A stretch of 11,423 bases of DNA. Origin: Candidatus Bathyarchaeota archaeon. Its GTDB lineage: Archaea; Thermoproteota; Bathyarchaeia; 40CM-2-53-6; RBG-13-38-9. Where the stretch lies: the NCBI GenBank assembly GCA_018396565.1, contig JAGTQO010000007.1, forward strand, positions 20,749-32,171. The letters are read 5' to 3'. Shown here in pieces: positions 1-6,620 of the stretch (within the stretch, counting starts at the first letter, position 1; each line of letters opens with the position of its first letter). The notes below the pieces were generated by a model. That model did not search any database. It was not told the origin of the DNA and saw only the letters and a list, made by a program, of their open reading frames with translations. Made by a program: the position numbers and the translations under genes.

Positions 1-172
1 CTTGTTTGGCTTTGTAACCTAAACTCCTTGCACGCACAAGCCTTGTGGGCCTTTCTACACGCATGATCGAAGGTTCCCTACGCCATTTTACCGTTAGTTG
101 GCGCATCAGATCTCTCACCTGCTCACTGCGGCTGCGCCAGAATCGCCCCCTCAAATCATATGTGACCCGCAT
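1..172 (-). CDS. rpl15e: Ribosomal protein eL15, N-terminal part (runs off left edge)
   Basis: Large-subunit ribosomal protein eL15, a component of archaeal and eukaryotic ribosomes. Translating the minus strand from the ATG at 172 gives 57 residues that continue beyond base 1. Residues 30-57 carry the family signature: WRREPSIMRVERPTRL followed by VRARSLGYKAKQ. An aromatic/basic helix region (FWRSRSEQVRDLMRQ) precedes it, as in other eL15 proteins. The full protein is usually near 190 residues, so about a third is present. I chose the ATG at 172 because an AGGTG Shine-Dalgarno-like motif lies 5-6 bases upstream and an in-frame TAG lies at 184-182. The GTG at 181 is the only other in-frame option and overlaps that motif. 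The gene follows the small protein ending at 284. In many archaea eL15 leads into an RNase P/exosome/proteasome gene cluster, which may lie just outside the window. The N-terminus before the Trp differs somewhat from typical eL15. Confidence 0.93.
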   Translation of the reverse strand, partial: MRVTYDLRGRFWRSRSEQVRDLMRQLTVKWRREPSIMRVERPTRLVRARSLGYKAKQ

Positions 173-232
173 ATCAAGCACCTATACGTGTGGTGGTCTC
201 GTCGGCCTCCTCTACAATAGGGTTGTATTGAT

Positions 233-251
233 AAACCTTCCTAAAAGGTTT
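233..251. repeat. 7-bp perfect inverted repeat between small ORF and eL15
   Basis: AAACCTT (233-239) and AAGGTTT (245-251) form a perfect 7-bp inverted repeat with a 5-base loop. It lies in the 111-base gap between the small conserved gene and eL15. In the minus-strand transcript it would form a short hairpin in the eL15 leader. It lacks a T-rich tail in the transcript direction, so a terminator is not supported. A leader regulatory hairpin or a chance repeat are both possible. Confidence 0.35.
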
Positions 252-283
252 CAAGCCATGCTGGAGAAGGGGGATTTAGTAAA

Positions 284-607
284 CTAGGCCAGCCCGGATT
301 CTCTCAGGTAGAATCCGTCTTCCTTCTTTGCCCCGAAACTTCTTAGGCCTAGTCTCTTTAACTGCTTGAGGAGCCTCTCAGCTCGGTCGGCGGATATCTC
401 ACCTTTCTCTAGGAGGTATTTAATGGTCTCTTCAGCCTGCTCTGGGGTATCGCATCTACGAATATAATCTATTGCGTCCGGAACATATCCTCTGAACCTG
501 TCAACCCTGGTGGCGACTCGTAGCGTCGTGTTAGGCTTATTCTGCCTCATTTCTCTCCATAGGTTTGGATACCGCCTCTTGAACTCGTCTTCTTCTATGT
601 CAACCAA
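284..607 (-). CDS. Small conserved archaeal protein of unknown function (possibly DUF2095-like)
   Basis: A 107-residue, charged, probably soluble and largely helical protein. The N-terminal part has an acidic stretch followed by FKRRYPNLWREMRQ. The middle, about residues 40-75, has YVPDAIDYIRRCDTPEQAEE and then a helix-turn-helix-like run of charged residues ending with the basic segment RLLKQLKRLGLRSFG. There is no signal peptide or membrane segment. It resembles, from memory, a small archaeal family called DUF2095; this is unverified and no function is known to me. The start is TTG at 607, preceded by an AGGAGGT Shine-Dalgarno motif about 10 bases upstream. No in-frame ATG or GTG lies between that TTG and the preceding stop. 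It begins 21 bases after the nucleotidyltransferase stop and precedes eL15, so the three are likely co-transcribed. That placement hints at a translation- or RNA-related role, but this is only inference. Confidence 0.8.
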   Translation of the reverse strand: MVDIEEDEFKRRYPNLWREMRQNKPNTTLRVATRVDRFRGYVPDAIDYIRRCDTPEQAEETIKYLLEKGEISADRAERLLKQLKRLGLRSFGAKKEDGFYLRESGLA

Positions 608-628
608 AATCTCAGCAACCTCCTGGGT

Positions 629-1909
629 TCAATGTCTTCTCTTAATCTCGGTGACTTTCTGCTCCAGTTTAACAATAACATTTGAAGGTAGATCTCTATA
701 TACTGTGATTCCTGGGCCTATTGATGTTCCCGAACCGATCCTGACTCCGGGCATGAGATTGACATTTACACCAGTGCTTACATGGTCTCCAACTATAGCA
801 CCGAGTTTTCTTCTTCCACTGTCGATCACGGTGCCTTTAATATTCATGTGAATGGTCCTCCCATCGAGTCTTAGGTTCCCCGTAATTGTACCTGCCCCGA
901 GATTACAGTCCTCTCCTATGATGCTGTCTCCCACATAGCTTTGATGTGGAATTTTTGTATTATCCATTACTATAGAATTTTTTATCTCACAACCGTTTCC
1001 TATCCTTACGTTTTGCCCTAAACTTGTGTATGGCCTAATATAACAGTTAGGTCCTATAACCGTTCTTTGACCTACGTATACTGGACCCTCTATCATCGCA
1101 CCGGACAATATTTTCGCATCTGACTCTATAGTGACCGGACCAACCAGAGTAGCCTTATTATCTACATAACCATTAACCTCTGGCTCCAAATCTTTTAGCG
1201 CTCTCTCGTTTGCATCTAGAAGGTCCCATGGTCTACCTATATCTACCCAATCATTAGGGTCCAAAGGTATGGCTTTAACCTTTAAGCCGGACTTAACCAA
1301 GTAAGTTATTGAATCTGTCAACTCAAACTCTCCCCTTCTAGATTTTCTTGTCGCCTTAATACCTTCAAATATTCTCTTGTCAAGAATGTAGATCCCCGCA
1401 TTCACAAGGCTGGTAGGTAGAGGACGATCAGGTTTCTCCTCGATTCTTCTCACATAACCATCTTCCACTTTTAGGACACCATACTGATTTTTTTGAGCTG
1501 GCAACTCCACTGCTGCAATAGCTGCATCGAATTCCATATTGCTGTAGGCGGCCACTATCTCTCTTAGTGCTCTAGGAGATAGGTAGAGGTCACCATAGAA
1601 TAGGATGAAACGTTCATCTGCTATTTGATCTTTCAACTGTGCGACAGCGTCGGCTGTTCCCTGAATTCTTCTCTGATGTATGTAATCTATATTTACTTCG
1701 AGAGTTCTGCCTTCGGCGAAGTATTGTTTGATGATCTCTCCAAACGAATTGATGACTATCGTTATTTTTCGGATGCCTTCAGCTCTTAATTCTTGGATTA
1801 TATGTTGAATTATTGGTTTACCAGCTATCGGTATCATATGTTTTGGCCTATTCTCAGTCAAAGGCCATAGCCTTCTACCTCTACCTGCAGCTAAGATAAC
1901 TGCTCTCAT
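629..1909 (-). CDS. Bifunctional sugar-1-phosphate nucleotidylyltransferase/acetyltransferase (GlmU/ST0452-like)
   Basis: A 426-residue cytoplasmic enzyme predicted to make a nucleotide sugar such as UDP-GlcNAc or dTDP-glucose, for glycoconjugates or N-glycans. Residues 1-235 are a nucleotidyltransferase Rossmann-like domain. It shows the signature AAGRGRRLWPLTENRPKHM (7-25), the QGTADAV motif (83-89), the metal-binding FYGDLYL (104-110), EEKP (157-160) and NAGIYI (170-175). Residues about 250-410 are a left-handed beta-helix of hexapeptide repeats (VGPVTI, IGPNCYI, IGEDCNLGAGT, IGSGTSIGPG). In it, His322 of KIPHQSYVGDSIIG matches the catalytic His of the GlmU acetyltransferase site. Sulfolobus ST0452 has this same layout and acetylates amino-sugar phosphates, so both activities are plausible. 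The exact sugar cannot be read from sequence. The start is ATG 1909, with GAGGG just upstream. The pairing with ribosomal genes is unusual for a sugar-activation enzyme. Confidence 0.9.
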   Translation of the reverse strand: MRAVILAAGRGRRLWPLTENRPKHMIPIAGKPIIQHIIQELRAEGIRKITIVINSFGEIIKQYFAEGRTLEVNIDYIHQRRIQGTADAVAQLKDQIADERFILFYGDLYLSPRALREIVAAYSNMEFDAAIAAVELPAQKNQYGVLKVEDGYVRRIEEKPDRPLPTSLVNAGIYILDKRIFEGIKATRKSRRGEFELTDSITYLVKSGLKVKAIPLDPNDWVDIGRPWDLLDANERALKDLEPEVNGYVDNKATLVGPVTIESDAKILSGAMIEGPVYVGQRTVIGPNCYIRPYTSLGQNVRIGNGCEIKNSIVMDNTKIPHQSYVGDSIIGEDCNLGAGTITGNLRLDGRTIHMNIKGTVIDSGRRKLGAIVGDHVSTGVNVNLMPGVRIGSGTSIGPGITVYRDLPSNVIVKLEQKVTEIKRRH

Positions 1910-2048
1910 TGCCCTCAGCTACCCATTCATATTAGAGCCTCATTTTACTATCCTTTTTGCCACCCTCAGGGGGAGGTTTGACGTCCAAACGGCCATCACT
2001 TCACATACCTAACACACTAGCTGGTTCTTATGATGCGTGGGCTTAACC

Positions 2049-2063
2049 ATCCAAAGTTTGGAT
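2049..2063. repeat. 15-bp near-perfect palindrome (possible operator)
   Basis: ATCCAAAGTTTGGAT has 7-bp arms that are exact reverse complements around a central G. Such a compact palindrome resembles binding sites for dimeric regulators. It sits in the intergenic DNA about 140 bases upstream of the minus-strand nucleotidyltransferase gene and directly before a possible plus-strand micro-ORF. No regulator is encoded nearby, so the function is inferred from symmetry alone. Confidence 0.3.
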
Positions 2064-2073
2064 AGTGTCTCTT

Positions 2074-2160
2074 ATGTTGGGGGGAACTCTTACACGTATA
2101 GGACTGATTATGGTCATGGCTGTTATGTTTTCTTTGATCCTTGCCGTGAGGCAGCTCTAA
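2074..2160 (+). CDS. Possible 28-residue membrane micropeptide
   Basis: A plus-strand ORF starting ATG at 2074 (or GTG at 2065, giving 31 residues) and ending TAA at 2158-2160. Its translation begins MLGGTLTRIG and continues with LIMVMAVMFSLILAV, one hydrophobic segment long enough to span a membrane. It ends in a short basic/polar tail, RQL. The orientation is opposite to both flanking genes. No clear Shine-Dalgarno motif or TATA box precedes it, although the palindrome at 2049-2063 does. A run this short can occur by chance, so the coding claim is weak. The interest comes from its composition and position in an otherwise empty gap. Confidence 0.2.
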   Translation: MLGGTLTRIGLIMVMAVMFSLILAVRQL

Positions 2161-2204
2161 TCAACGCAGCACTGATAGCTAGCAATAGATCGACTGTAGA
2201 TTAA

Positions 2205-2837
2205 CTATGTTTTTGCAGCTACCGTTACCTGAACAGATAATTCGGGTGTTGAGAGTAACTTTGACTTTCTAACACCTACGTGGCGTAGTGGTGCTATTTT
2301 CTTTGCAAGATTGTAGATTTCTGATCCTATGCCGGCTTTGGCAACGTTTCCCAGTACCATTTCATGGCAGAGCTGATCATAAGTCAAGTTCTTAGCCTTT
2401 TCTTCAACAACATCCCGCATTATTAACCTAATCTTGTGCTGCTGAGATATGTTCACCCTGCTCTTCGTAAAAGCTACCACAGAGATTCTTGTTGTATAGC
2501 CATCCTTGGTTGTAACCTTGAATATTCCGTCTATTCTTGAGCTACCCCTCCTTACAAGACTCCTGAGGTAGTCTGGAGAATATTCATGGCCCTTCAGAAT
2601 GGTCTCAACCCTCTCTCCCTTAACCTCCTTAACCATGAAGTAAAGTTTGATAGATTGATGTGAGAAGTCTCCTGTCACATCGTAGAGTGTACTCTCTACA
2701 ACCCTTCCAATCAACTTAGACTGGTCTGCACATGGAATGTTTGCGATGTTTATCTCTCCAAAATATGATGGAGTGTATACTGCATACCACTCTTTCATAC
2801 GCCATTTGTCGCGTACTCTGCTAGATGCCTTCGACAA
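2205..2837 (-). CDS. rps3ae: 30S ribosomal protein eS1 (Rps3Ae/S3Ae)
   Basis: Small-subunit ribosomal protein eS1, 210 residues, the usual archaeal length. It is recognised from the N-terminal RDKWRMKEWYAVYTPSYFGE, then KLIGRVVESTLYDVTGDFSH at about 41-60, and the central RRGSSRIDGIFKVTTKDGYT. The family's IRLIMRDVVEEKAKNLTYDQ segment follows. The start is TTG at 2837. A TGA stop lies two codons upstream in the same frame and no ATG occurs before the conserved RDKW, so the TTG is well supported. A GGGGT motif about 8 bases upstream may serve as ribosome binding site. The gene follows SerRS by 85 bases on the same strand. The leader contains an A/T-rich ATTTTAAG near 2880 that could be an internal promoter, but readthrough from the upstream operon is equally possible. 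Confidence 0.95.
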   Translation of the reverse strand: MSKASSRVRDKWRMKEWYAVYTPSYFGEINIANIPCADQSKLIGRVVESTLYDVTGDFSHQSIKLYFMVKEVKGERVETILKGHEYSPDYLRSLVRRGSSRIDGIFKVTTKDGYTTRISVVAFTKSRVNISQQHKIRLIMRDVVEEKAKNLTYDQLCHEMVLGNVAKAGIGSEIYNLAKKIAPLRHVGVRKSKLLSTPELSVQVTVAAKT

Positions 2838-2922
2838 TCGTCAGACCCCAGTATGGACCCAGTCTTATGTCGACCGACTTAAAATGTTTGCTGGTAAGAT
2901 CTATCGATGCTCATCTAAATTG

Positions 2923-4479
2923 TTATCTTTTAGAGGGCCATTGTAGAGATTTGGGAATCACGTAATGCTTATCGAAGCGTTCTTCCACATTCTTGGGCCA
3001 AGATTCATAGTTGAAGCCATGGGTCGCGAGGAAGGCTGCGACCCAGCGAGTTAACCCTAGACCCGAGCATCCAGTCCATGTCTCCCTGTTCTTAACCTCG
3101 CGTATATTAAAACTGTCAACAAACTTCCTCTTATGGATGAAGCACCCTGCAACTTCCAACCATTCCGACGATTCACGTCTACCTCTATATGGGAGATATA
3201 TCTCAAGGTCGTAGGCTGGAACTTCATCACTTTTATGAATGTCAACATCAATAATTCCCCCACGCGCCCAGAAAGGTATAGCTGCGGTCACCCTCCACTC
3301 CATATCTAGCATTTTATCTGCGACATATATGCATCTCTCAAGTATTGAATCTCTTATTTCAACAACTTGCTTTGGAGTGCCAAGATATGTCAGCTCGATC
3401 CTTTGAAACTCATGGAGTCTAACCAAGCCTTCAGCTCCCCCACCTTCCCAGCGGTAGGTGTACCCTGAGGCGTCGTAAAGTTTGTACGGATAATCTTCTT
3501 GGCTGAATGTTTCTTGACCGTAGAATTGCCAGAATGGTTCGCATTGTGCAGGCGCCAGAACATACTCCGGATCTTTAAGAGCTTCCTTCAACTTCTCTGC
3601 AGATACTTTCTTGGTGATCTTTAGGACCTCTTTGAATTCCCTGAATGCTTCAGGATCTCTTGGCGGTGGGAAGCAGTAGTACATCCCCTCAGGTATATCA
3701 TCCAAATATCCAGGCATCTTCCTCATCACATCTAGAGGTATCAGTTTAGGAAGCATGAATTGTTGAAAACCCAATTTCTTTGCCACTTCATCTATAAGCA
3801 TGTTTCTAATGATAGTGAACAGCTCTGAGTAGGGGGTTGTGTAGATCCATTGTCCCCTTCCTGGAAATTCTTTGATCCATCCGAACTCCAAGGCTGTCTG
3901 AACAGGATCCTTGCTGAACTTAACCTCTTTCTCATCTCCTCTTTTGACGATTGGCTGAGTCTGCATTGGAGGAGGAGGTTTTTCCGGAGTTTCAAGAATC
4001 TCTTTGACTCTTGCTATGAGCCTGTCTGGAGTATTGTTCTTCAGGGCATATTCACCCATTGGACCTATGGTCACTTTCACTCTGCCCGATTCGTATTCTA
4101 TCTTTGAGATATTTGGAATAGCCATTATTCTATCTCTTGTATGGAGGTCTGGTTCAAGTCCAGTATATATTGAGAATTCTATGTTCTCGGCCCCTAAATC
4201 TCTCACACCAATTCTATGCTTTTTTCCAAGGATACTCTCTATGAGTTTCTTGAACCTCAGGGCTCCAGCTGTAGCCCTAACCATAGGGCCTGACTCAACG
4301 TTTAATTCAATAGTGTCACCACAGACTCTCCATGAAGTGATCTTAGCAGCCTCAGCAACATGTTCTTTAGATACACCCTTGATCATTATAGTCCTATTCG
4401 CTTCTTCAACGGCCTCGCCGATCACATTTTTTATTCCTTCAACGTCTCTACTTAACCTCACTAGAATTCTCGCATTCAT
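2923..4479 (-). CDS. serS: Seryl-tRNA synthetase, rare methanogen (zinc-dependent) type
   Basis: A class II aminoacyl-tRNA synthetase that charges tRNA-Ser with serine. It belongs to the divergent SerRS type known from methanogens rather than the common type. With the ATG at 4479 it has 518 residues. The first ~165 residues form the type-specific N-terminal tRNA-binding domain, followed by a Pro-rich linker (KPPPP) and the catalytic core. The zinc ligands of the Methanosarcina barkeri enzyme (Cys306, Glu355, Cys461) correspond by motif and spacing to Cys313 (PAQCEPFWQF), Glu362 (HEFQRIELTY) and Cys471 (WTGCSGLGLTRW). The first two are 49 residues apart here as there. The start is uncertain. 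TTG at 4497 has a GGAGG 9 bases upstream and adds six residues, while ATG 4479 fits the family N-terminus better and follows the Pcc1 stop by one base. The gene is translationally coupled to pcc1. Confidence 0.95.
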   Translation of the reverse strand: MNARILVRLSRDVEGIKNVIGEAVEEANRTIMIKGVSKEHVAEAAKITSWRVCGDTIELNVESGPMVRATAGALRFKKLIESILGKKHRIGVRDLGAENIEFSIYTGLEPDLHTRDRIMAIPNISKIEYESGRVKVTIGPMGEYALKNNTPDRLIARVKEILETPEKPPPPMQTQPIVKRGDEKEVKFSKDPVQTALEFGWIKEFPGRGQWIYTTPYSELFTIIRNMLIDEVAKKLGFQQFMLPKLIPLDVMRKMPGYLDDIPEGMYYCFPPPRDPEAFREFKEVLKITKKVSAEKLKEALKDPEYVLAPAQCEPFWQFYGQETFSQEDYPYKLYDASGYTYRWEGGGAEGLVRLHEFQRIELTYLGTPKQVVEIRDSILERCIYVADKMLDMEWRVTAAIPFWARGGIIDVDIHKSDEVPAYDLEIYLPYRGRRESSEWLEVAGCFIHKRKFVDSFNIREVKNRETWTGCSGLGLTRWVAAFLATHGFNYESWPKNVEERFDKHYVIPKSLQWPSKR

Positions 4480-4480
4480 T

Positions 4481-4732
4481 CTAAGATGTTCCTTCAATCT
4501 CTATTGCCTCCAACGTCTTATTTGCGGCATCAATACATTGCAACAGGTCGTCTACAATGAATATGAACGCCTCAAGATCCTTACCGTATATTTTAGTTAT
4601 AGTTGTCCTCCTATTAACTTTGGTTGTTATCTTAAATCCTGGCGGGGCTTGTAGATTGTCTGGTATAACAGATTTCGCTACTGCTCTGGAGATCTTTGCG
4701 TTTCCATGGATTATCTTGATTATGGATTCCAT
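4481..4732 (-). CDS. pcc1: KEOPS complex subunit Pcc1
   Basis: An 83-residue protein matching Pcc1, the small dimerising subunit of KEOPS. That complex makes N6-threonylcarbamoyladenosine (t6A) at position 37 of ANN-decoding tRNAs. Visible family features are the central PDNLQAPPGFKITTKVNRR segment (about 24-42) and the C-terminal helix IVDDLLQCIDAANKTLEAIE (about 59-78), which forms the dimer interface in known structures. The length is typical. The start is ATG 4732, lying inside the 3' end of the RecJ-like gene (13-base overlap), with no clear ribosome binding site. Translational coupling is therefore likely. The stop lies one base before the favoured SerRS ATG. Two tRNA-acting genes thus sit in tandem. 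The other KEOPS subunits are not in the window. Confidence 0.88.
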   Translation of the reverse strand: MESIIKIIHGNAKISRAVAKSVIPDNLQAPPGFKITTKVNRRTTITKIYGKDLEAFIFIVDDLLQCIDAANKTLEAIEIEGTS

Positions 4733-6156
4733 TTCTCGGAGAAACCTGAGAGTTCACAGTCTAACTCTTCAATGAAATCTTTCCATTTGGAATTTGGAAT
4801 CTGAGCTCCAGCGGCAACATCGTGCCCCCCGCCGAAACCTCCGTACTTTCTAGCCAGATTTTGGAGTATTGAACCTAAATTCACTCCTCTCCGCGTTAGC
4901 TCTTCACTGGCCCTGGCTGAAATTTTTATGTCGCCAGTTTTTGTCTTTGCAGATACAACAACAGCACACCAATCTGGGAACGTTTCGGAGGATGAGAGCA
5001 TTGAAGATACGGCTCCAGTCAAGTTCTCGTTGATAAAATCTTCCCCGTGAATCACGACCATACTCTTGAAACTCTCTACTACCTTTCGGTTACTGTTTAT
5101 GAACGAGATATAATCAGCTAAAGCCTTTCGATGCTCTGAGAGAACTCTACTGGCCTCTTCAAGGGTTGCACCGCGTTCACCTAAACCAAGAGCTATAGCG
5201 AGTGATGGACGACCCATTCTTCCACAAGCATTAAGTAGGGTTGCATACTCTCTTGCGTCTCTTGTAGGGGTCCACAGCTCCTCCTTTAGAAGGATGTACA
5301 CATTTCCAATAAGATTGATGGCTGTTGAACCCTCAAAACCTTTTGAAGTCAAGTAGTCAACTATAGCAGACAACATTCTCTGTTTCTCATCTTTTGTAAG
5401 GTCCATCAGCGTCCTCCATCTATCTCCAGTCTTTACAGGGATAGATGCGGATGCCAGTAGTGCCAAGCAGTTATCTTCTTCACCGCTCAGGCCCGGAAGA
5501 AAAGGATTTACTGTGTGGGAGAGGGCCTTATGGATGGGTCGGGTCTCCCTTCCATATATTACAATATCTGTATCTACCTTGAGGAGCCCAGCTTCAACCG
5601 CATCTCTTAGAATTATTGAGTTTAAGCCTCGCAGCTCCCTCCGATCATTTTTATCTTGCATATCACCTACCGAACCTACAATTGCAAGAGGCGAGAGGTC
5701 TATATTCTCTTCACTCATAGCCTTGGCAACAAGGTAGGCTACACCTGCGCCACTCAACTCTTTTCCGCCGTCTATGCCAAACAGGTGAGGGTTTACATGC
5801 ATTATCTCGTCGGCAACTCCATTCATCTGATGATGGTCAAGTACAAACATCCTCTTTGATTTGACAAGCTCATTGATAAGGTCAAGGTATCCACTCCCTA
5901 TGTCAACCAATACTATGGCGTCTGAAGTTGCTCTCTGGAAGTTCTCTAGGGTCTCCAGATCTATTTGCTTCACTACTTTAAGATGTATCGTGGCCCCAAT
6001 CCTATGAAGTGCCTTTGTAATTATGCTGGCCGCGGCCAACCCATCGGCGTCGAAATGGTAGCCTACAAGAAAATGTGAATTATGCGATATAGTACTAGTA
6101 ATTTCTTCAGCTGCATCCCTAATCTTACTCATGAATAGATTATGAGAAATCACCAT
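4720..6156 (-). CDS. recJ: Archaeal RecJ-like DHH-family exonuclease (possible GAN)
   Basis: A 478-residue DHH phosphoesterase. Motif I is HFDADG (34-39), motif II LVDIGSG (83-89), motif III LDHH (106-109) and motif IV GSVGDMQD (161-168). Together they supply the expected metal-binding Asp/His residues. A C-terminal DHHA1 domain ends in YGGFGGGHDVAAGAQIP (438-454), the nucleic-acid-contacting motif. Archaeal members act as 5'-to-3' single-strand exonucleases on DNA or RNA. One of them, the GINS-associated nuclease GAN of Thermococcus, joins the CMG-like replicative helicase. Which role this copy plays cannot be told from sequence. The start is ATG 6156; an ATG eight codons later (residue 9) is an alternative. 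It begins two bases after the uS15 stop, and uS15-RecJ adjacency is common in archaea. All catalytic residues are present and there is no sign of frameshift. Confidence 0.92.
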   Translation of the reverse strand: MVISHNLFMSKIRDAAEEITSTISHNSHFLVGYHFDADGLAAASIITKALHRIGATIHLKVVKQIDLETLENFQRATSDAIVLVDIGSGYLDLINELVKSKRMFVLDHHQMNGVADEIMHVNPHLFGIDGGKELSGAGVAYLVAKAMSEENIDLSPLAIVGSVGDMQDKNDRRELRGLNSIILRDAVEAGLLKVDTDIVIYGRETRPIHKALSHTVNPFLPGLSGEEDNCLALLASASIPVKTGDRWRTLMDLTKDEKQRMLSAIVDYLTSKGFEGSTAINLIGNVYILLKEELWTPTRDAREYATLLNACGRMGRPSLAIALGLGERGATLEEASRVLSEHRKALADYISFINSNRKVVESFKSMVVIHGEDFINENLTGAVSSMLSSSETFPDWCAVVVSAKTKTGDIKISARASEELTRRGVNLGSILQNLARKYGGFGGGHDVAAGAQIPNSKWKDFIEELDCELSGFSEKWNP

Positions 6157-6158
6157 TG

Positions 6159-6608
6159 TTAATCAACGGAGGCTGCAACTGGAGTATATTTCCAGTCTTG
6201 AGGTAGAACCCCCCGTGACTTGTAATAGTTTACAAGCCTATGTATCTTTGACTCGATCAGGGCAAGTGAGTGTTTGTTGACGTAATCCTGCTTATTTTTT
6301 TGCAGATGCTTAGCAAGGGAATCAGCTTTTCCGAGGAGGATTTGGAGATCCTCTGGAATCGTCGGACCAAGATTTGATTCAGTGAGAATTCTAGAGATCT
6401 TCTTTCCAGTTAAAGATTTTACGAGGGGTATCCCATATCTATCTCTGAGAATGTTGCCGATCACACTTGGGGTGTAACCCTGTTTTGCGAGTTTCACCAC
6501 TAACGCCTCCACTTCCTCCGGCAGATACTTGCACCAGCTAGGAGGTTTCTTGCTGATCGGCCTTGTTGAGCTTGACTTTCCTCTCTTACTCGTGAATAAC
6601 CTTGCCAA
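6159..6608 (-). CDS. rps15: 30S ribosomal protein uS15
   Basis: Small-subunit protein uS15 in its long archaeal/eukaryotic form, 149 residues. The N-terminal extension MARLFTSKRGKSSSTRPISK is characteristic, and P-SWCKYLPEEVEALVVKLAKQG follows. The C-terminal helical core has LPSDI-equivalent residues and IHRLVNYYKSRGVLPQDWKY near 121-142, which bind 16S rRNA and the central domain of the 30S subunit. The start is TTG at 6608, fixed by family alignment to the MAR-type N-terminus and by an excellent GAGGTGA Shine-Dalgarno five bases upstream. It is the first gene of the leftward block that continues with RecJ, Pcc1, SerRS and eS1. Confidence 0.96.
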   Translation of the reverse strand: MARLFTSKRGKSSSTRPISKKPPSWCKYLPEEVEALVVKLAKQGYTPSVIGNILRDRYGIPLVKSLTGKKISRILTESNLGPTIPEDLQILLGKADSLAKHLQKNKQDYVNKHSLALIESKIHRLVNYYKSRGVLPQDWKYTPVAASVD

Positions 6609-6613
6609 TCAAG

Positions 6614-6620
6614 TCACCTC
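6614..6620 (-). promoter_or_regulatory. Strong Shine-Dalgarno of uS15, supporting a TTG start
   Basis: On the minus strand GAGGTGA occupies 6620-6614, five bases before the TTG at 6608-6606. It matches the archaeal anti-SD consensus over seven bases. This is the best ribosome binding site in the window and supports TTG as a genuine initiation codon. Confidence 0.8.

Larger units (their letters stand above)
1910..2204. other. Gene-poor intergenic region between eS1 and the nucleotidyltransferase
   Basis: A 295-base stretch without a gene of recognised family, flanked by two minus-strand genes. It contains a 15-bp palindrome at 2049-2063, a possible 5-bp stem (GTTTG 1976-1980 with CAAAC 1986-1990), and a 28-31 codon hydrophobic plus-strand ORF ending at 2160. 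No tRNA-like T-arm, no run of Ts resembling a terminator and no strong TATA box for the downstream minus-strand gene were seen. The promoter of the nucleotidyltransferase operon presumably lies here but is weakly defined. Confidence 0.6.

Noticed and set aside
45..287. 80-codon plus-strand ORF at the left edge
   Set aside because: The minus strand here encodes eL15 with an unmistakable signature. The plus frame is antisense to it and to its leader.
1960..2010. Possible C/D box guide RNA (GTGATGG...CTGA on the minus strand)
   Set aside because: Box C is imperfect, the distance to the D-like box is only about 34 bases, and no D'/C' pair is visible.
4004..4654. 216-codon plus-strand ORF
   Set aside because: It lies antisense across the SerRS 5' half and pcc1. 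The opposite strand encodes clear conserved proteins, so this is a shadow frame.
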